Notes: a model not told the origin generated them from the letters alone. A stretch of 64,000 bases of DNA from Scytonema sp045865695 (GCF_045865695.1 NZ_BAACAP010000199.1:1-64000), one strand, 5' to 3'. Numbered from the stretch's first letter, positions 17,214 to 25,465 are shown. Translations and numbers: made by a program.

Positions 17214-17762
17214 GTGTCAATAACTCAAAGGTTATCGTCTGCGTTTATGCGAAAGTGTGAGGGAATTGCGACCGAGCGGCGCAGTTTGCTGGGATTGCAG
17301 GCATTTGAATCACTACCCGCAGACGTTCTGGCAAAAGAATTAAGAGCAACAGTTTTTACACCTGAGAAGATTCCCAAAGCAGACCAAGAGCAAGTAGCGG
17401 TACTACTGGATAGTGACGCATGGTCAGCAGCAGTGATTTGCCAAGACCCCCTTTGGATTATACACAACCCGCGCCATGCACTTACAAGGCGTGAGTCAAA
17501 CCTGATGCACGAGTTTGCACACGTGCTGTTAAAACATCAAATTGTCCGTTTCGATCTGAAGACTGGACTTCCCCAACGGCGTCAAAGTGACGAAGACGAG
17601 GCAACTTACTTGGGTGGATGTCTTCAAATTCCCCGGCGCGGATTACTTTGGGCTGTTCAACGTCAAATGACTCTGGCTGAAATTGCCGTACATTTTGGTG
17701 CTAGCACGGATATGGTGCGATTCCGTAGTAATGTGACAGGAGTAGAAATTACCAAGCAATAG
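17214..17762 (+). CDS. ImmA/IrrE-type zinc metallopeptidase (anti-repressor)
   Basis: Protein of 182 residues with the COG2856 metalloprotease fold. The zinc motif is LMHEFAHVLLKH (HExxH, about residues 97-108), and the third ligand is probably Glu in DEDEATYLGG (about 126-135), followed by the usual LQIPRRGL segment. Family members cleave an XRE-type repressor in response to DNA damage or foreign DNA (ImmA on ImmR, IrrE on DdrO). The start is GTG at 17214 with AGGAG 9 bp upstream, inside the end of the XRE gene, so the two are translationally coupled. Expected substrate: the XRE protein. It could act as an inducer of the pPIWI-RE operon; the inducing signal is unknown. Confidence 0.85.
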   Translation: MSITQRLSSAFMRKCEGIATERRSLLGLQAFESLPADVLAKELRATVFTPEKIPKADQEQVAVLLDSDAWSAAVICQDPLWIIHNPRHALTRRESNLMHEFAHVLLKHQIVRFDLKTGLPQRRQSDEDEATYLGGCLQIPRRGLLWAVQRQMTLAEIAVHFGASTDMVRFRSNVTGVEITKQ

Positions 17763-17906
17763 TCTACTGTTAAAATGAACTACCAGGTAATTAACACGAA
17801 GGTCTGTGGGGCAAGTCACTCGCAGTACCTCAGCAACATCGACGCACTGTAACCAGATATCTTGACATTTGGACATTGGCTTTCAGTTGACACCAAGGAC
17901 TAACTA

Positions 17907-18584
17907 CTAACTCCTAAACAACCTTGTATACTGAGTTTCATGAGCCATACTTGCTAAAGACAAGCCCCAACTACAACAGCTAAGATTATCATCTTCTAAC
18001 TCCATAATCTCCCCTGTGGCAACAACAAGTAATTCTTGTAAGGAGAGCAAGACTTGCTGTCCTGCAGTTTGTCCTAAAGGAATGAGTTTCACCCCAGCAG
18101 TTATCAAATTGCTTGCCCAACTGTGTAAATATGCCAACAGTGCGGCTTGTACTTCAATATTCCAATACGCAGCAGCAATCCCAAAAGCCACAGCGTAATT
18201 GCAAGGATTACCAACAGCATCTGTAATAGGCACAAGTTGTGGTATCAATTCTATCAGAAGTCGAACGAGCGATCGCCCCATTTGCCAGCTAGAAGCGCGT
18301 AACTCCTCAGTTTCACGAGCAGCAGATAACCAGCTATTCCAGTAGGATAGCTCCTTTAGATCGCCTATTTTCATACATTTGTAAGCTCGCACCATAACAG
18401 CACCGTCTAACCGAATTGCCCCATAACGCAGTTCTGCCTCCACCCAATGTTGTAAAGTGACGCTATCCTTAATAGTGCTATTTTCTACCAACGTTTCCAA
18501 TCCTTCAGAATAGCTGTAAGCACCAACAGGCAAAGCAGGGCTAGCCAGTTGTAAAAGACACAAAAGATGATTCTCAGTGAACAT
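17907..18584 (-). CDS. ureF: Urease accessory protein UreF
   Basis: UreF, the all-helical GTPase-regulating chaperone that bridges UreD(H) and UreG during nickel insertion into urease; cytoplasmic. Typical start of the family, LLQLASPALPVGAYSYSEGLE (about residues 9-29 from this start), helix REYWNS-like WNSWLSAARETEELRASSWQMG, and C-terminal LIPLGQTAGQQVL plus SMAHETQYTRLFRS, the conserved UreF tail. The frame overlaps the end of ureE. Possible starts are ATG 18584 (used), ATG 18596 and GTG 18602, all overlapping ureE by 11-29 bp, so translation is coupled to ureE. ureG, its usual downstream neighbour, is 9.2 kb away because of the inserted island. Confidence 0.95.
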   Translation of the reverse strand: MFTENHLLCLLQLASPALPVGAYSYSEGLETLVENSTIKDSVTLQHWVEAELRYGAIRLDGAVMVRAYKCMKIGDLKELSYWNSWLSAARETEELRASSWQMGRSLVRLLIELIPQLVPITDAVGNPCNYAVAFGIAAAYWNIEVQAALLAYLHSWASNLITAGVKLIPLGQTAGQQVLLSLQELLVVATGEIMELEDDNLSCCSWGLSLASMAHETQYTRLFRS

Positions 18585-19023
18585 GATGGTGTCCATAAGC
18601 ACCAGATTCAGGTTGAAATGGTGTGACTTCTTCTTTGACTTCTAGCCCAAGTTGTTCGAGCATTGTGCGTAAAACGGGATCGGGAGACAACCGTAAATAA
18701 GTTGTTGCTATCTCTACAGGTACATGACGATTTCCCAAATGGTAAGCAGCCTTGAGTAAATCTAACAGTGTTTGGGCAGTAACAGTAAAAACAGGTTCTG
18801 GTTTAGCAGCAATTCTCACCAAATCCCCAGTCGTTTCATCTAACAAAATATCCCCGTCTTGCAACACCATCCCTCTAGGTAAACGAACAAAGATTGTTTG
18901 TCCATCTTCCGTTTCAAAACGATGACGGGTGCGAGTCCGTTCCTCTGCAGTTAAAGCCAGAGTTAGACTCACTACTGTATCTGGATTAGGTTGTTTGCGC
19001 TGAGTAAAAGTACACATGGGCAT
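18574..19023 (-). CDS. ureE: Urease accessory nickel metallochaperone UreE
   Basis: UreE binds nickel and passes it to the UreG/UreF/UreD(H) complex. The 149 residues show the N-terminal peptide-binding domain (RTRHRFETEDGQTIFVRLPRG near residues 31-51) and the C-terminal metal-binding domain with AAYHLGNRHVPVEI (about 93-106), where the interfacial His sits. The short tail GAYGHHHVH at the C-terminus is a modest His-rich metal tail. Length is normal. It is first in the ureE-ureF pair on the reverse strand; the start is ATG at 19023, with a second ATG two codons later. Confidence 0.96.
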   Translation of the reverse strand: MPMCTFTQRKQPNPDTVVSLTLALTAEERTRTRHRFETEDGQTIFVRLPRGMVLQDGDILLDETTGDLVRIAAKPEPVFTVTAQTLLDLLKAAYHLGNRHVPVEIATTYLRLSPDPVLRTMLEQLGLEVKEEVTPFQPESGAYGHHHVH

Positions 19024-19093
19024 AATTCTTTCGCTAGATGAAGTTTACGGCAGCACAAGTAAATTAGGTGATTAAACATCTACGAAGATTGCT

Positions 19094-19306
19094 ATGGAAA
19101 CTCAAGACCGTCAAACTCATCCTACTCCAGATCGTCCAACACCACCCTATTACGATCCAAAACCTGCCAGTATATCTACTGTCCAAGACCACGGACAAAA
19201 CGACCCCGAAAAAAGTATTCCCATACAGCTTTCCCTCAACTTTTCCATAGGAGTGTTAGTCGTTCTCCTATTTGCAACCGCTTATTATTACGGGCTTCTT
19301 CACTAA
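19094..19306 (+). CDS. Small single-pass membrane protein
   Basis: Unrecognised protein of 70 residues. The first 48 residues are polar and rich in Pro, Asp, Gln and Thr (METQDRQTHPTPDRPTPPYY); then comes a single hydrophobic helix IQLSLNFSIGVLVVLLFATA ending in YYYGLLH at the C-terminus, so it is a tail-anchored type with a long soluble part. Believable as a gene because of the composition break at the membrane segment and because it fills the space divergent to ureE. No function can be inferred. Confidence 0.55.
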   Translation: METQDRQTHPTPDRPTPPYYDPKPASISTVQDHGQNDPEKSIPIQLSLNFSIGVLVVLLFATAYYYGLLH

Positions 19307-19318
19307 GATTGATACGCA

Positions 19319-19342
19319 GTAGGGTGGGCAATGCCCACCAAA
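19319..19342. repeat. GTAGGGTGGGCAATGCCCACC-type repeat, partial copy
   Basis: AGTAGGGTGGGCAATGCCCA continuing to CCAAAAG: one arm of the dispersed inverted repeat family, just after the small membrane-protein gene. Confidence 0.7.
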
Positions 19343-19481
19343 AGCTTTATGCAGTAGACCTCTCCGAAAAAGATGTAGGGGCGCAATGTAAGAGCGCCCC
19401 TACCAAGACTTTCAGGTAATGCATAATTAATTTCTGGAGCAGTAGCCATTAGTTATTCTTTCTAAGTTCCTCTTCAAAGCC

Positions 19482-19736
19482 ATGAAATTACCCGAACTCA
19501 ATTCCGACACAATCGATCGCATTATAGAAATGGCGTGGGAAGACAGAACACCATTTGACGCAATAGAAGAACAATTTGGTTTGCAAGAGAAAGAAGTCAT
19601 TGCTCTGATGCGTCGAGAAATGAAAGCATCCAGTTTTCGGATGTGGCGGGAACGAGTGACTGGACGCAAAACTAAGCATACGCAAAAGCGAGAGTTTGTT
19701 GCTGGTCGGTTCAAATCAGACAATCAAAAGACATAA
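19482..19736 (+). CDS. TIGR03643/DUF2805 family protein
   Basis: Protein of 84 residues matching the small family known as TIGR03643 (DUF2805). Motifs: IDRIIEMAWEDRTPFDAIEEQFGLQEKEVIALMRREMK, of which the helix-turn-helix-like part IEEQFGLQEKEVIALMR suggests nucleic-acid binding, and SSFRMWRERVTGRKTKH, the conserved basic C-terminal motif of the family. Function is not established; it is widespread in cyanobacteria and proteobacteria. ATG at 19482 is clear. Stands alone. Confidence 0.85.
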   Translation: MKLPELNSDTIDRIIEMAWEDRTPFDAIEEQFGLQEKEVIALMRREMKASSFRMWRERVTGRKTKHTQKREFVAGRFKSDNQKT

Positions 19737-19825
19737 TTACATCAAAGCCTATTTAATTAGTCACAATGTAAGCTAGAGAGCGTCTCCAATATATCTCAAA
19801 GAAGTCTTTCAGGGGAGGAGTGAGA

Positions 19826-20332
19826 ATGAGTACCTTTGAGAAAACGCCTCACACAAACTCTTTACAGGTGTCATCATCTGTTATTAGTAAGAGTCAAAGC
19901 GAAATTTACAGGCGTAACCTTCTTTGGCATGGCTTCTTTATCAGTACACTGGGATTTATCATAGGTCTATTTATACCTCTATACGCCAATCCACGTGCAG
20001 GGCTTGCAACTCATACACTTGCGATCGCACAAGGAATGTTTTTAAGCGTTACAGGTCTTACTTTCCCATACCTTAAGATACCGCACTGGATGGGTATAAT
20101 GACTTTTTGGCTACTAGTTATTAGTGCTTATACAGGTGTCAGTGGTGAGTTTCTAGGTGCAGTATTTGGCTTAACAAAGATTTTGGTAATCACTGCACAA
20201 GGACTTCCTCAAGGTCCTATTTGGATAGAAACCGTTGTCGAAATATCCACTAAAGCAATAAGTCCCTTTATCCTGTTAGCCTGTGGCTTCATCCTCTATG
20301 GTTTGAGACCAACTCAATCACCTGACCAGTGA
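19826..20332 (+). CDS. HabA-like (hydroxylaminobenzene mutase-type) membrane protein
   Basis: Membrane protein of 168 residues with four predicted helices. Similar by eye to the HabA family (RRNLLWHGFFISTLGFIIGL, NPRAGLATHTLAIAQGMF), whose founding member rearranges hydroxylaminobenzene to aminophenol; in cyanobacteria the substrate is unknown and the enzyme name should be taken loosely. The start used is ATG 19826, because AGGGGAGG is 7 bp upstream; the in-frame GTG at 19820 would touch that RBS. The last codons (SPDQ then stop) lie within a TGGTCAC-type STRR array, so the C-terminus has been set by the repeat. Confidence 0.65.
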   Translation: MSTFEKTPHTNSLQVSSSVISKSQSEIYRRNLLWHGFFISTLGFIIGLFIPLYANPRAGLATHTLAIAQGMFLSVTGLTFPYLKIPHWMGIMTFWLLVISAYTGVSGEFLGAVFGLTKILVITAQGLPQGPIWIETVVEISTKAISPFILLACGFILYGLRPTQSPDQ

Positions 20333-20360
20333 CCAGTAATCAGTGACCAGTGACCAGTAA
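20322..20360. repeat. STRR heptamer array overlapping a gene end
   Basis: Reverse-complement form (GTGACCA)n with variants. It starts inside the HabA-like gene and provides its final codons and TGA stop. Confidence 0.85.
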
Positions 20361-20470
20361 TTAATTTCCATCTGCGTTCGTCTGCGTTCATCTGCGGTTC
20401 AATTAAAAAAGCGAGAAACTTTAGAGACACATATCAAGTCTCCTTCTATACTCTACTTAAACACTCGCCC

Positions 20471-21877
20471 ATGTTTGAATCCGCCAAAGGCATCCCAGGA
20501 TTGCCAGACTTAACGCACCCTACCGAACTTATTCAATTCGGGACTCATCTACTCAAAGCCTCACTGTTACTACTATTCCTAGTCATAGCTCTAGGAATTG
20601 CAATTGCCCTACTAAGTTTTGCCCTACGTCGGAACCAAGAGCAACAAGCCCTTTTAATCGGAGAATGGGCAGTTAGCTACTCCCAACTACTGAGAGGATT
20701 GCAACACATAACCCTAGTATTAATACTACTTGTAGGAGGATTTTTTCTCTGTTCCACTTTAAGCAACCGATACCATCATTGGGAACAGGCAAAAGTCGCC
20801 CAAGTAGCCGAAAGCGTTGCAGGTGAAAGACTAGAACAAATGGTACCCCAAGTGCGTTATGTCACCGAAGAACCATATACATACAACACTCAAGTTAATG
20901 GCAAAATAGTTAGAGTCAACGATAAGCAAAAAGTCAACCGTTTCCTGACCTTAAGTGGTTCGCAAATTCAAGTCAAGATCGAGCAAAGCGCAGATGTTCA
21001 AGCTCGCCGTGCAATATATAAAGTAGATTATGTTGCTGATTACAAAATAGTTAACCCACTTAAAGATATCAATAGTTTTTTCTTTGAAGCACAACCGCCT
21101 ATTGGTTATTCCCTATTGCAAAGCTACAAAGTCGAACGTGATGGAACCCGCTTACAACAAACTAATACGGACGACTATAACTTTCCGATTCAACTACAGC
21201 CCGGTCAAGAAACAAGTTTGAGAGTCACTTACAAAGCTCAAGGAGGACCGCGTTGGGTTTATAACTCTAACGGACAGTTACTTTCTAACTTTCGCTTGAA
21301 TGCGATCGCAAACTTTGCCGGAGCCGATTTTGCCAGTGGTATTATACCAAGCGAGATGGAAACAGATGGACGAAGCACCAAATTTACATGGATTTTTGAC
21401 GATAACGTTTCTGTCAAAAACCCGTTTGGAGTTTTTACCAACACCAATCCCATTCGAGATACTGGAGTCCTTCCCCGCTTGCTTTTATTAGCACCAGCAA
21501 TATTTCTCTGGTGGATATTATTGCTCTATTTATCGCTACCAATAAGTTTAAGAAACGTCGCAATTGCAGGTGGAATCTTCTTTGCTTGTTTGCTAACTTT
21601 GACCTATCTCAGCCGCCTCATGAGTCCCCCAGTAGCTTGGACTTTCATTTCCCTCATCTTGCTATTTTTAACTTGGGGTTTGGGGTCAAACCGTAATGCT
21701 TCTCTAGCCGCCATTATCTGCACAATTTCCGGTGCTGTATTTCCCATCTTTGGGCTGTTAGTACCCTATAGCGGTTTAACCCTCAGCCTTGCGGGCTTTC
21801 TTTCAGCAATTTGGCTTGCCGTTCGTCATTGGTATGGTTGGTATAGTTTGGAACCAAAAGAAAGCGACTTTCATTAA
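20471..21877 (+). CDS. Multi-pass membrane protein with large extracytoplasmic domain
   Basis: Not recognised with certainty, 468 residues. Layout: two N-terminal membrane helices (about 27-52 and 76-98), a soluble region of ~240 residues (about 100-340) rich in beta-strand patterns (GSQIQVKIEQSADVQARRAI, PIQLQPGQETSLRVTYKAQG), then five or six C-terminal helices (RLLLLAPAIFLWWILLLYLS onward). The order of helix, extracytoplasmic beta domain and helix bundle is like that of inner-membrane CreD-type proteins, but no specific motif proves it. Starts at ATG 20471. No operon partner. Confidence 0.7.
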   Translation: MFESAKGIPGLPDLTHPTELIQFGTHLLKASLLLLFLVIALGIAIALLSFALRRNQEQQALLIGEWAVSYSQLLRGLQHITLVLILLVGGFFLCSTLSNRYHHWEQAKVAQVAESVAGERLEQMVPQVRYVTEEPYTYNTQVNGKIVRVNDKQKVNRFLTLSGSQIQVKIEQSADVQARRAIYKVDYVADYKIVNPLKDINSFFFEAQPPIGYSLLQSYKVERDGTRLQQTNTDDYNFPIQLQPGQETSLRVTYKAQGGPRWVYNSNGQLLSNFRLNAIANFAGADFASGIIPSEMETDGRSTKFTWIFDDNVSVKNPFGVFTNTNPIRDTGVLPRLLLLAPAIFLWWILLLYLSLPISLRNVAIAGGIFFACLLTLTYLSRLMSPPVAWTFISLILLFLTWGLGSNRNASLAAIICTISGAVFPIFGLLVPYSGLTLSLAGFLSAIWLAVRHWYGWYSLEPKESDFH

Positions 21878-22594
21878 TGTGTGAAGGACTGCAAGATCCC
21901 CGACTTCTTCCAGAACTATACCATTCTAGTCAGTTAGCTCAACGACTTTTTTGTTTGGTGCTGCTTTTGCTGTTGGTAGTAAGCCGCACTCATTTGAGTG
22001 TCACCTCGCTTCTCGCTTTCATAGATAATCTCCAATTATAAAATCATTTTTTCGCTCCTGATTCTATCGAGCTTAATGTTGACCTGCATTTAGTACAGAG
22101 TTACTGATTTATCCAGTTTGAACTCAAATACCAACAATTGACCCATTGTTGGTAAAACACCCAAGGTTGCTGACGCCGATCGCAAGCGCGAGAAATTAAT
22201 ACTTTTCACTCCACATTACAACTAATGGCTCGTTTTAAATGTGGGAGCGCTTACATTAATCTCATATCTTTCACTTACGTGTTAATACTGGAATTTTCCG
22301 TTTTTAATAAACATATATTTTTATCAAAAAAACGAAAAATAAGGATTATTAGTCTACTAATCACGGTTTTGTTTGTGTAGGTTTACACGAATAGGGTATA
22401 GGTGCAAGATATGAAGCTCCAACTAGGGGCGATTTCCGCCGCAAGTAACAAATGAAAGAAGCACATTTTTTTCACTTTCTGAAAGCCTTGCTACATAAAG
22501 CTGATAGGATGTGTATTATAAGAGTTAATGGCATTTTTTCGAAAATGCTGTTTTTACTTTTGTAGCTTTATCCATGTCTGAGTGAATTTCATGA
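21878..22594. other. Gene-free stretch
   Basis: About 715 bases with many stops in all frames. A short reverse-strand open segment near 21945-22035 (reads MSAAYYQQQKQ) could be a gene scrap, but it is only ~30 codons. No RNA gene or structured repeat was recognised. Confidence 0.5.
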
Positions 22595-22790
22595 ATGCGA
22601 AAACAACTTAAAGAAATGCTCATTAACATTTCTGATGATTTGAAAAAGCAGTTTCATGCTACCTGCGTTATGCAGGGGAAAAAGATGAATCAGGTCGTCC
22701 TTATCATTAATCCAGCAATGGCTTAGGGCAAACGAAATTTCACAAACTGATAGTGAAATAGGTAAGAAGTTACCACCCAAATCCTGTTGA
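22595..22790 (+). pseudogene. Frameshifted ribbon-helix-helix (ParG/CopG-like) antitoxin relic
   Basis: From ATG 22595 the frame reads MRKQLKEMLINISDDLKKQF, then HATCVMQGKKMNQVV, the pattern of a CopG/ParG-type ribbon-helix-helix protein, and stops early after LIINPAMA. Skipping one base near 22700 restores LSLIQQWLRANEIS, which is the expected second helix and tail, to a stop at 22790. The gene therefore carries a one-base frameshift in its DNA-binding domain. Intact relatives of this kind are small antitoxins or partition regulators. No toxin partner is next to it; the following gene is the CHAT protein. Confidence 0.65.
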
Positions 22791-22864
22791 ATAACCTCGC
22801 TAGTAACAAAGTTAATTATGTAAGAAAAACTTTTCAATTTAAGATAACTGGAGCTAATTAATTT

Positions 22865-23776
22865 ATGCAGCAAAAAATCTTGATTTTAGCAGCAAATCCT
22901 AAAGGCACAACACAGTTGCGTTTGGATGAGGAGGTGCGTGAAATCGCTGCTGGACTTAAGCGAGCGTTGCATCGCGATCGGTTTGTCTTAGAGCAGAAGT
23001 GGGCAGTGCAACCGAGAGATATTCAGCGAGCCATGCTGGATCTTAATCCTTCTATTATTCATTTTTCTGGGCATGGGACGGGAGATGAAGGTCTGGTATT
23101 TGAAGACGAAACAGGTTCCGCAAAGCTAGTTGATGGAGAAGCTCTAGCGGGATTGTTTGGGCTATTTGCTTCTCAGATTGAGTGTGTTGTTCTTAATGGC
23201 TGTTACTCAGAGGTACAGGCAAACGCGATCGCAACTCACATTAACTATGTAATTGGTATGAGCAGGGAGATCGGAGATAAAGCTGGAATTGAATTCGCTG
23301 TGGGCTTTTATGATGCTATAGGAGCAGGAAAGCCTGTTGAATTTGCCTACAATTTTGGTTGTGCTGCAATTAGGTTAGCAGGTATTCCAGAGCAACTAAC
23401 CCCAACTCTAAAGAAGAAGCCTTTGAATGGATCTAAAGACCAACCTCCAGTTCTCAATGAACTAGGGTCTGAATTAGATCGAGAACTAAACGACTCTGAC
23501 AGAGAAGTACTTACAGAACTCTTAATACGTAGTGGACGTGCAGAATATTCGGCACGAAAAGCTCTTTGTATAAAAATTGGAATTGAACACAATCAACTTG
23601 GATTTTTAAGGCAATCTACCGATACAGACTTTGCCTTAGAACTAATTAGCTATTTGCATAGTATAGGTGACAAACAAGCACTTTGTAAAATCTGCTCCGA
23701 ACTTGAAGTTGTTTTTAAAAGAGGGAAGTACTCGACTGATTTAAAAAATGTTAAATCAAAACTCAATTGTAACTAG
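22865..23776 (+). CDS. CHAT-domain caspase-like protease with C-terminal effector-associated-like domain
   Basis: Protein of 303 residues. Residues 1-175 form a CHAT (caspase HetF-associated with TPRs) domain: KILILAANPKGTTQLRLDEE is its usual start in cyanobacteria, the catalytic His is in IIHFSGHGTG (about 64-73) and the catalytic Cys in VVLNGCYSEV (about 109-118), so the protease looks active. After a polar linker, residues ~210-303 form a small helical domain (DREVLTELLIRSGRAEYSAR to CSELEVVFKRGKYS) of the kind called effector-associated domain (EAD) in NTP-dependent and protease-based conflict systems. The next gene begins with a homologous domain, so the two proteins probably bind each other. 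Separated by 17 bp from that gene. Expected role: proteolytic effector or activator in an immunity or cell-death switch; inferred, not shown. Confidence 0.85.
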   Translation: MQQKILILAANPKGTTQLRLDEEVREIAAGLKRALHRDRFVLEQKWAVQPRDIQRAMLDLNPSIIHFSGHGTGDEGLVFEDETGSAKLVDGEALAGLFGLFASQIECVVLNGCYSEVQANAIATHINYVIGMSREIGDKAGIEFAVGFYDAIGAGKPVEFAYNFGCAAIRLAGIPEQLTPTLKKKPLNGSKDQPPVLNELGSELDRELNDSDREVLTELLIRSGRAEYSARKALCIKIGIEHNQLGFLRQSTDTDFALELISYLHSIGDKQALCKICSELEVVFKRGKYSTDLKNVKSKLNCN

Positions 23777-23793
23777 TGGGAGGAGTAAAAAGT

Positions 23794-24918
23794 ATGTCAA
23801 CTCAATTCTTTTTAGAGGAAACTGATATAGACACATTAATAAATCTTTTACTTCGTAGCCAACAATCAAGAACACGAGAAGCACTATGTATTAGCATTGG
23901 AATCGACCCCAAGCGACTTTCATTTATTAGAGATTCTTCGGATTCGGACTTTTTTCTACTCCTCATTAAGTATTTAAATGAAATAGGCGAACAAGAAGCT
24001 CTTTGCAAGCTTTGTTGTAAGGAACTATTTCCGGTTTTTCACAACGGAAAATATGCGAATCTTTTAGCTGAAATTGCAGCTAAACTCAATTGCGAGCAAA
24101 AGTTAAGTCAGAATGACACTAATAATAAACAGCCAGTTCTTCTCTCGTCTATTCCTGATTCTAGAGCCAACGTTAATCCCTTTATTCAATTTGCTAAAAA
24201 CAAATTAGTTATAGGTAGTGTAGTGTTTCTAATTGGATTAGCAGGGTTTAGCTTGTACAATCAGAATAGCAACTCGTTTAATAATTCGCATACTTCCGAG
24301 CAACCTGAAAGTCAAACCCCAAACCTTAGTTCAACCGCTAACAGCAAAGATGTAAATCAGCAAATCATCAGTATTTATCAAGAAGTACTTGGACGAAAAC
24401 CTACAAATTATGAGCAGAAGTGGTATGCTAATTTCTTAGAACAAGAAGTATTACCATTAAATTCAATTCGTGATTCGATTACCAAAACTTCTTCACTTCT
24501 ACAAGAAGGTAATGTTATTTCATTACAATCTTTAGGAGAAGAGAAAACTGATTATAAATTTTTAGATTCTACCATAAAAAATAATAATGTAAGCTTAGCT
24601 TCTAATATTGATACTCACACTAAATGGAAGGTACACGTCATTAATGATGGAGTAGTTGCCTTAGAAAATCAGGGAAAAATTAATGGTTCAAAATGGTTAG
24701 ATGGTGTAATGCACAACAACTCTGTTAGTTTAGCTCCTAACAAAGAAGGTTATACAGGCACAAAATGGGTAGTCAATATAATAGGTAATGGAATAGTTGC
24801 CTTAGATAATCAGGGACAATCAAAATGGTTAAATGGTGTAACACAGGACGGCACTGTTAATTTAGCTCCTAACACAGGAGACCATACAGGTACAAAATGG
24901 AAAATTCGTAAGCAGTAG
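23794..24918 (+). CDS. Membrane protein with N-terminal EAD-like domain and C-terminal beta-trefoil-like repeats
   Basis: Protein of 374 residues, partner of the CHAT gene. Residues ~1-95 repeat the helical domain at the end of the CHAT protein (LLLRSQQSRTREALCISIGI aligns with LLIRSGRAEYSARKALCIKI; LIKYLNEIGEQEALCKLC aligns with LISYLHSIGDKQALCKIC). One membrane helix follows at about 137-156. Residues ~185-235 (IYQEVLGRKPTNYEQKWYAN) resemble DUF4214-type helices. The C-terminus has three ~43-residue repeats (SKWLDGVMHNNSVSLAPN, TGTKWVVNIIGNGIVALDNQ, SKWLNGVTQDGTVNLAPN), consistent with a beta-trefoil ligand-binding fold outside the membrane. Start: ATG 23794 with GGAGGAG 8 bp upstream; the in-frame GTG 23776 lies before that RBS. 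It suggests an outside sensor coupled to the inside protease. Confidence 0.75.
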   Translation: MSTQFFLEETDIDTLINLLLRSQQSRTREALCISIGIDPKRLSFIRDSSDSDFFLLLIKYLNEIGEQEALCKLCCKELFPVFHNGKYANLLAEIAAKLNCEQKLSQNDTNNKQPVLLSSIPDSRANVNPFIQFAKNKLVIGSVVFLIGLAGFSLYNQNSNSFNNSHTSEQPESQTPNLSSTANSKDVNQQIISIYQEVLGRKPTNYEQKWYANFLEQEVLPLNSIRDSITKTSSLLQEGNVISLQSLGEEKTDYKFLDSTIKNNNVSLASNIDTHTKWKVHVINDGVVALENQGKINGSKWLDGVMHNNSVSLAPNKEGYTGTKWVVNIIGNGIVALDNQGQSKWLNGVTQDGTVNLAPNTGDHTGTKWKIRKQ

Positions 24919-25165
24919 TTTAATACTGCTGCATGAAAGGGTATAATCGATTGTATACAAACCATTCACACAAACACACTCAGAGCATGCTAAGCTTCTC
25001 TGAATCAAAATCTGAGAGGATAGACTTTTTGGTTTGCGATCGTATTTTATTTTCAATAGGTAGAAACAGTGGGGCGACTGTTCTCCCGTACTGAAATTGA
25101 TAAGAGCCGTATTTGATGGCTTACTTCAGAGCAATTTGATTCCTTCTAACTGACTCAATTTAGTA

Positions 25166-25465
25166 TCAAAAGATGCGGTTTCCTGGCATCGGTGCTAGTT
25201 GGTTGAGTCGGGTAATTAGGTAGTCGGAAAAATCTGCCTTACCAGATTTCATTTGCCCGAGCGCCCATTCTATAGCTTCTCGATTCTCAAACACAAAAAT
25301 ATTAGCTCTTAAAATCTTCTCCAGCGTGTCAATGAGTTTTTCTCGACTTAGTTTATAACTGGTTCGCAAAACCCAAACCACTTCACACAAAACAATATTG
25401 TTAATCAAGCAAGGTTCATTAGCTTGCAAGGCCTCATTAATGTAGCGATCGGCAATCTGCCACTG
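25166..25465 (-). pseudogene. PIN-domain toxin (VapC type), N-terminus missing
   Basis: Reverse-strand frame reads ADRYINEALQANEPCLINN, IVLCEVVWVLRTSYKLSREK and so on to KADFSDYLITRLNQLAPMPG, the middle of a VapC-like PIN nuclease. The first strand with the catalytic LDTN aspartate is absent, and homology begins about at 25453-25465. The end is also short (no final strand after NQLA). No start codon exists at the expected place; only a TTG at 25429. It is therefore a dead fragment. Confidence 0.75.

Noticed and set aside
8712..17906. Integrase or attachment-site duplication at the edges of the pPIWI-RE island
   Set aside because: No integrase gene is present, and the two borders (8712-8868, 17763-17906) share only STRR-like TTAGTGG/CTAACTA pieces, not a clear direct repeat.
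22589..22873. 94-codon reverse ORF
   Set aside because: It lies antisense to the frameshifted RHH relic, whose forward frames make protein sense.
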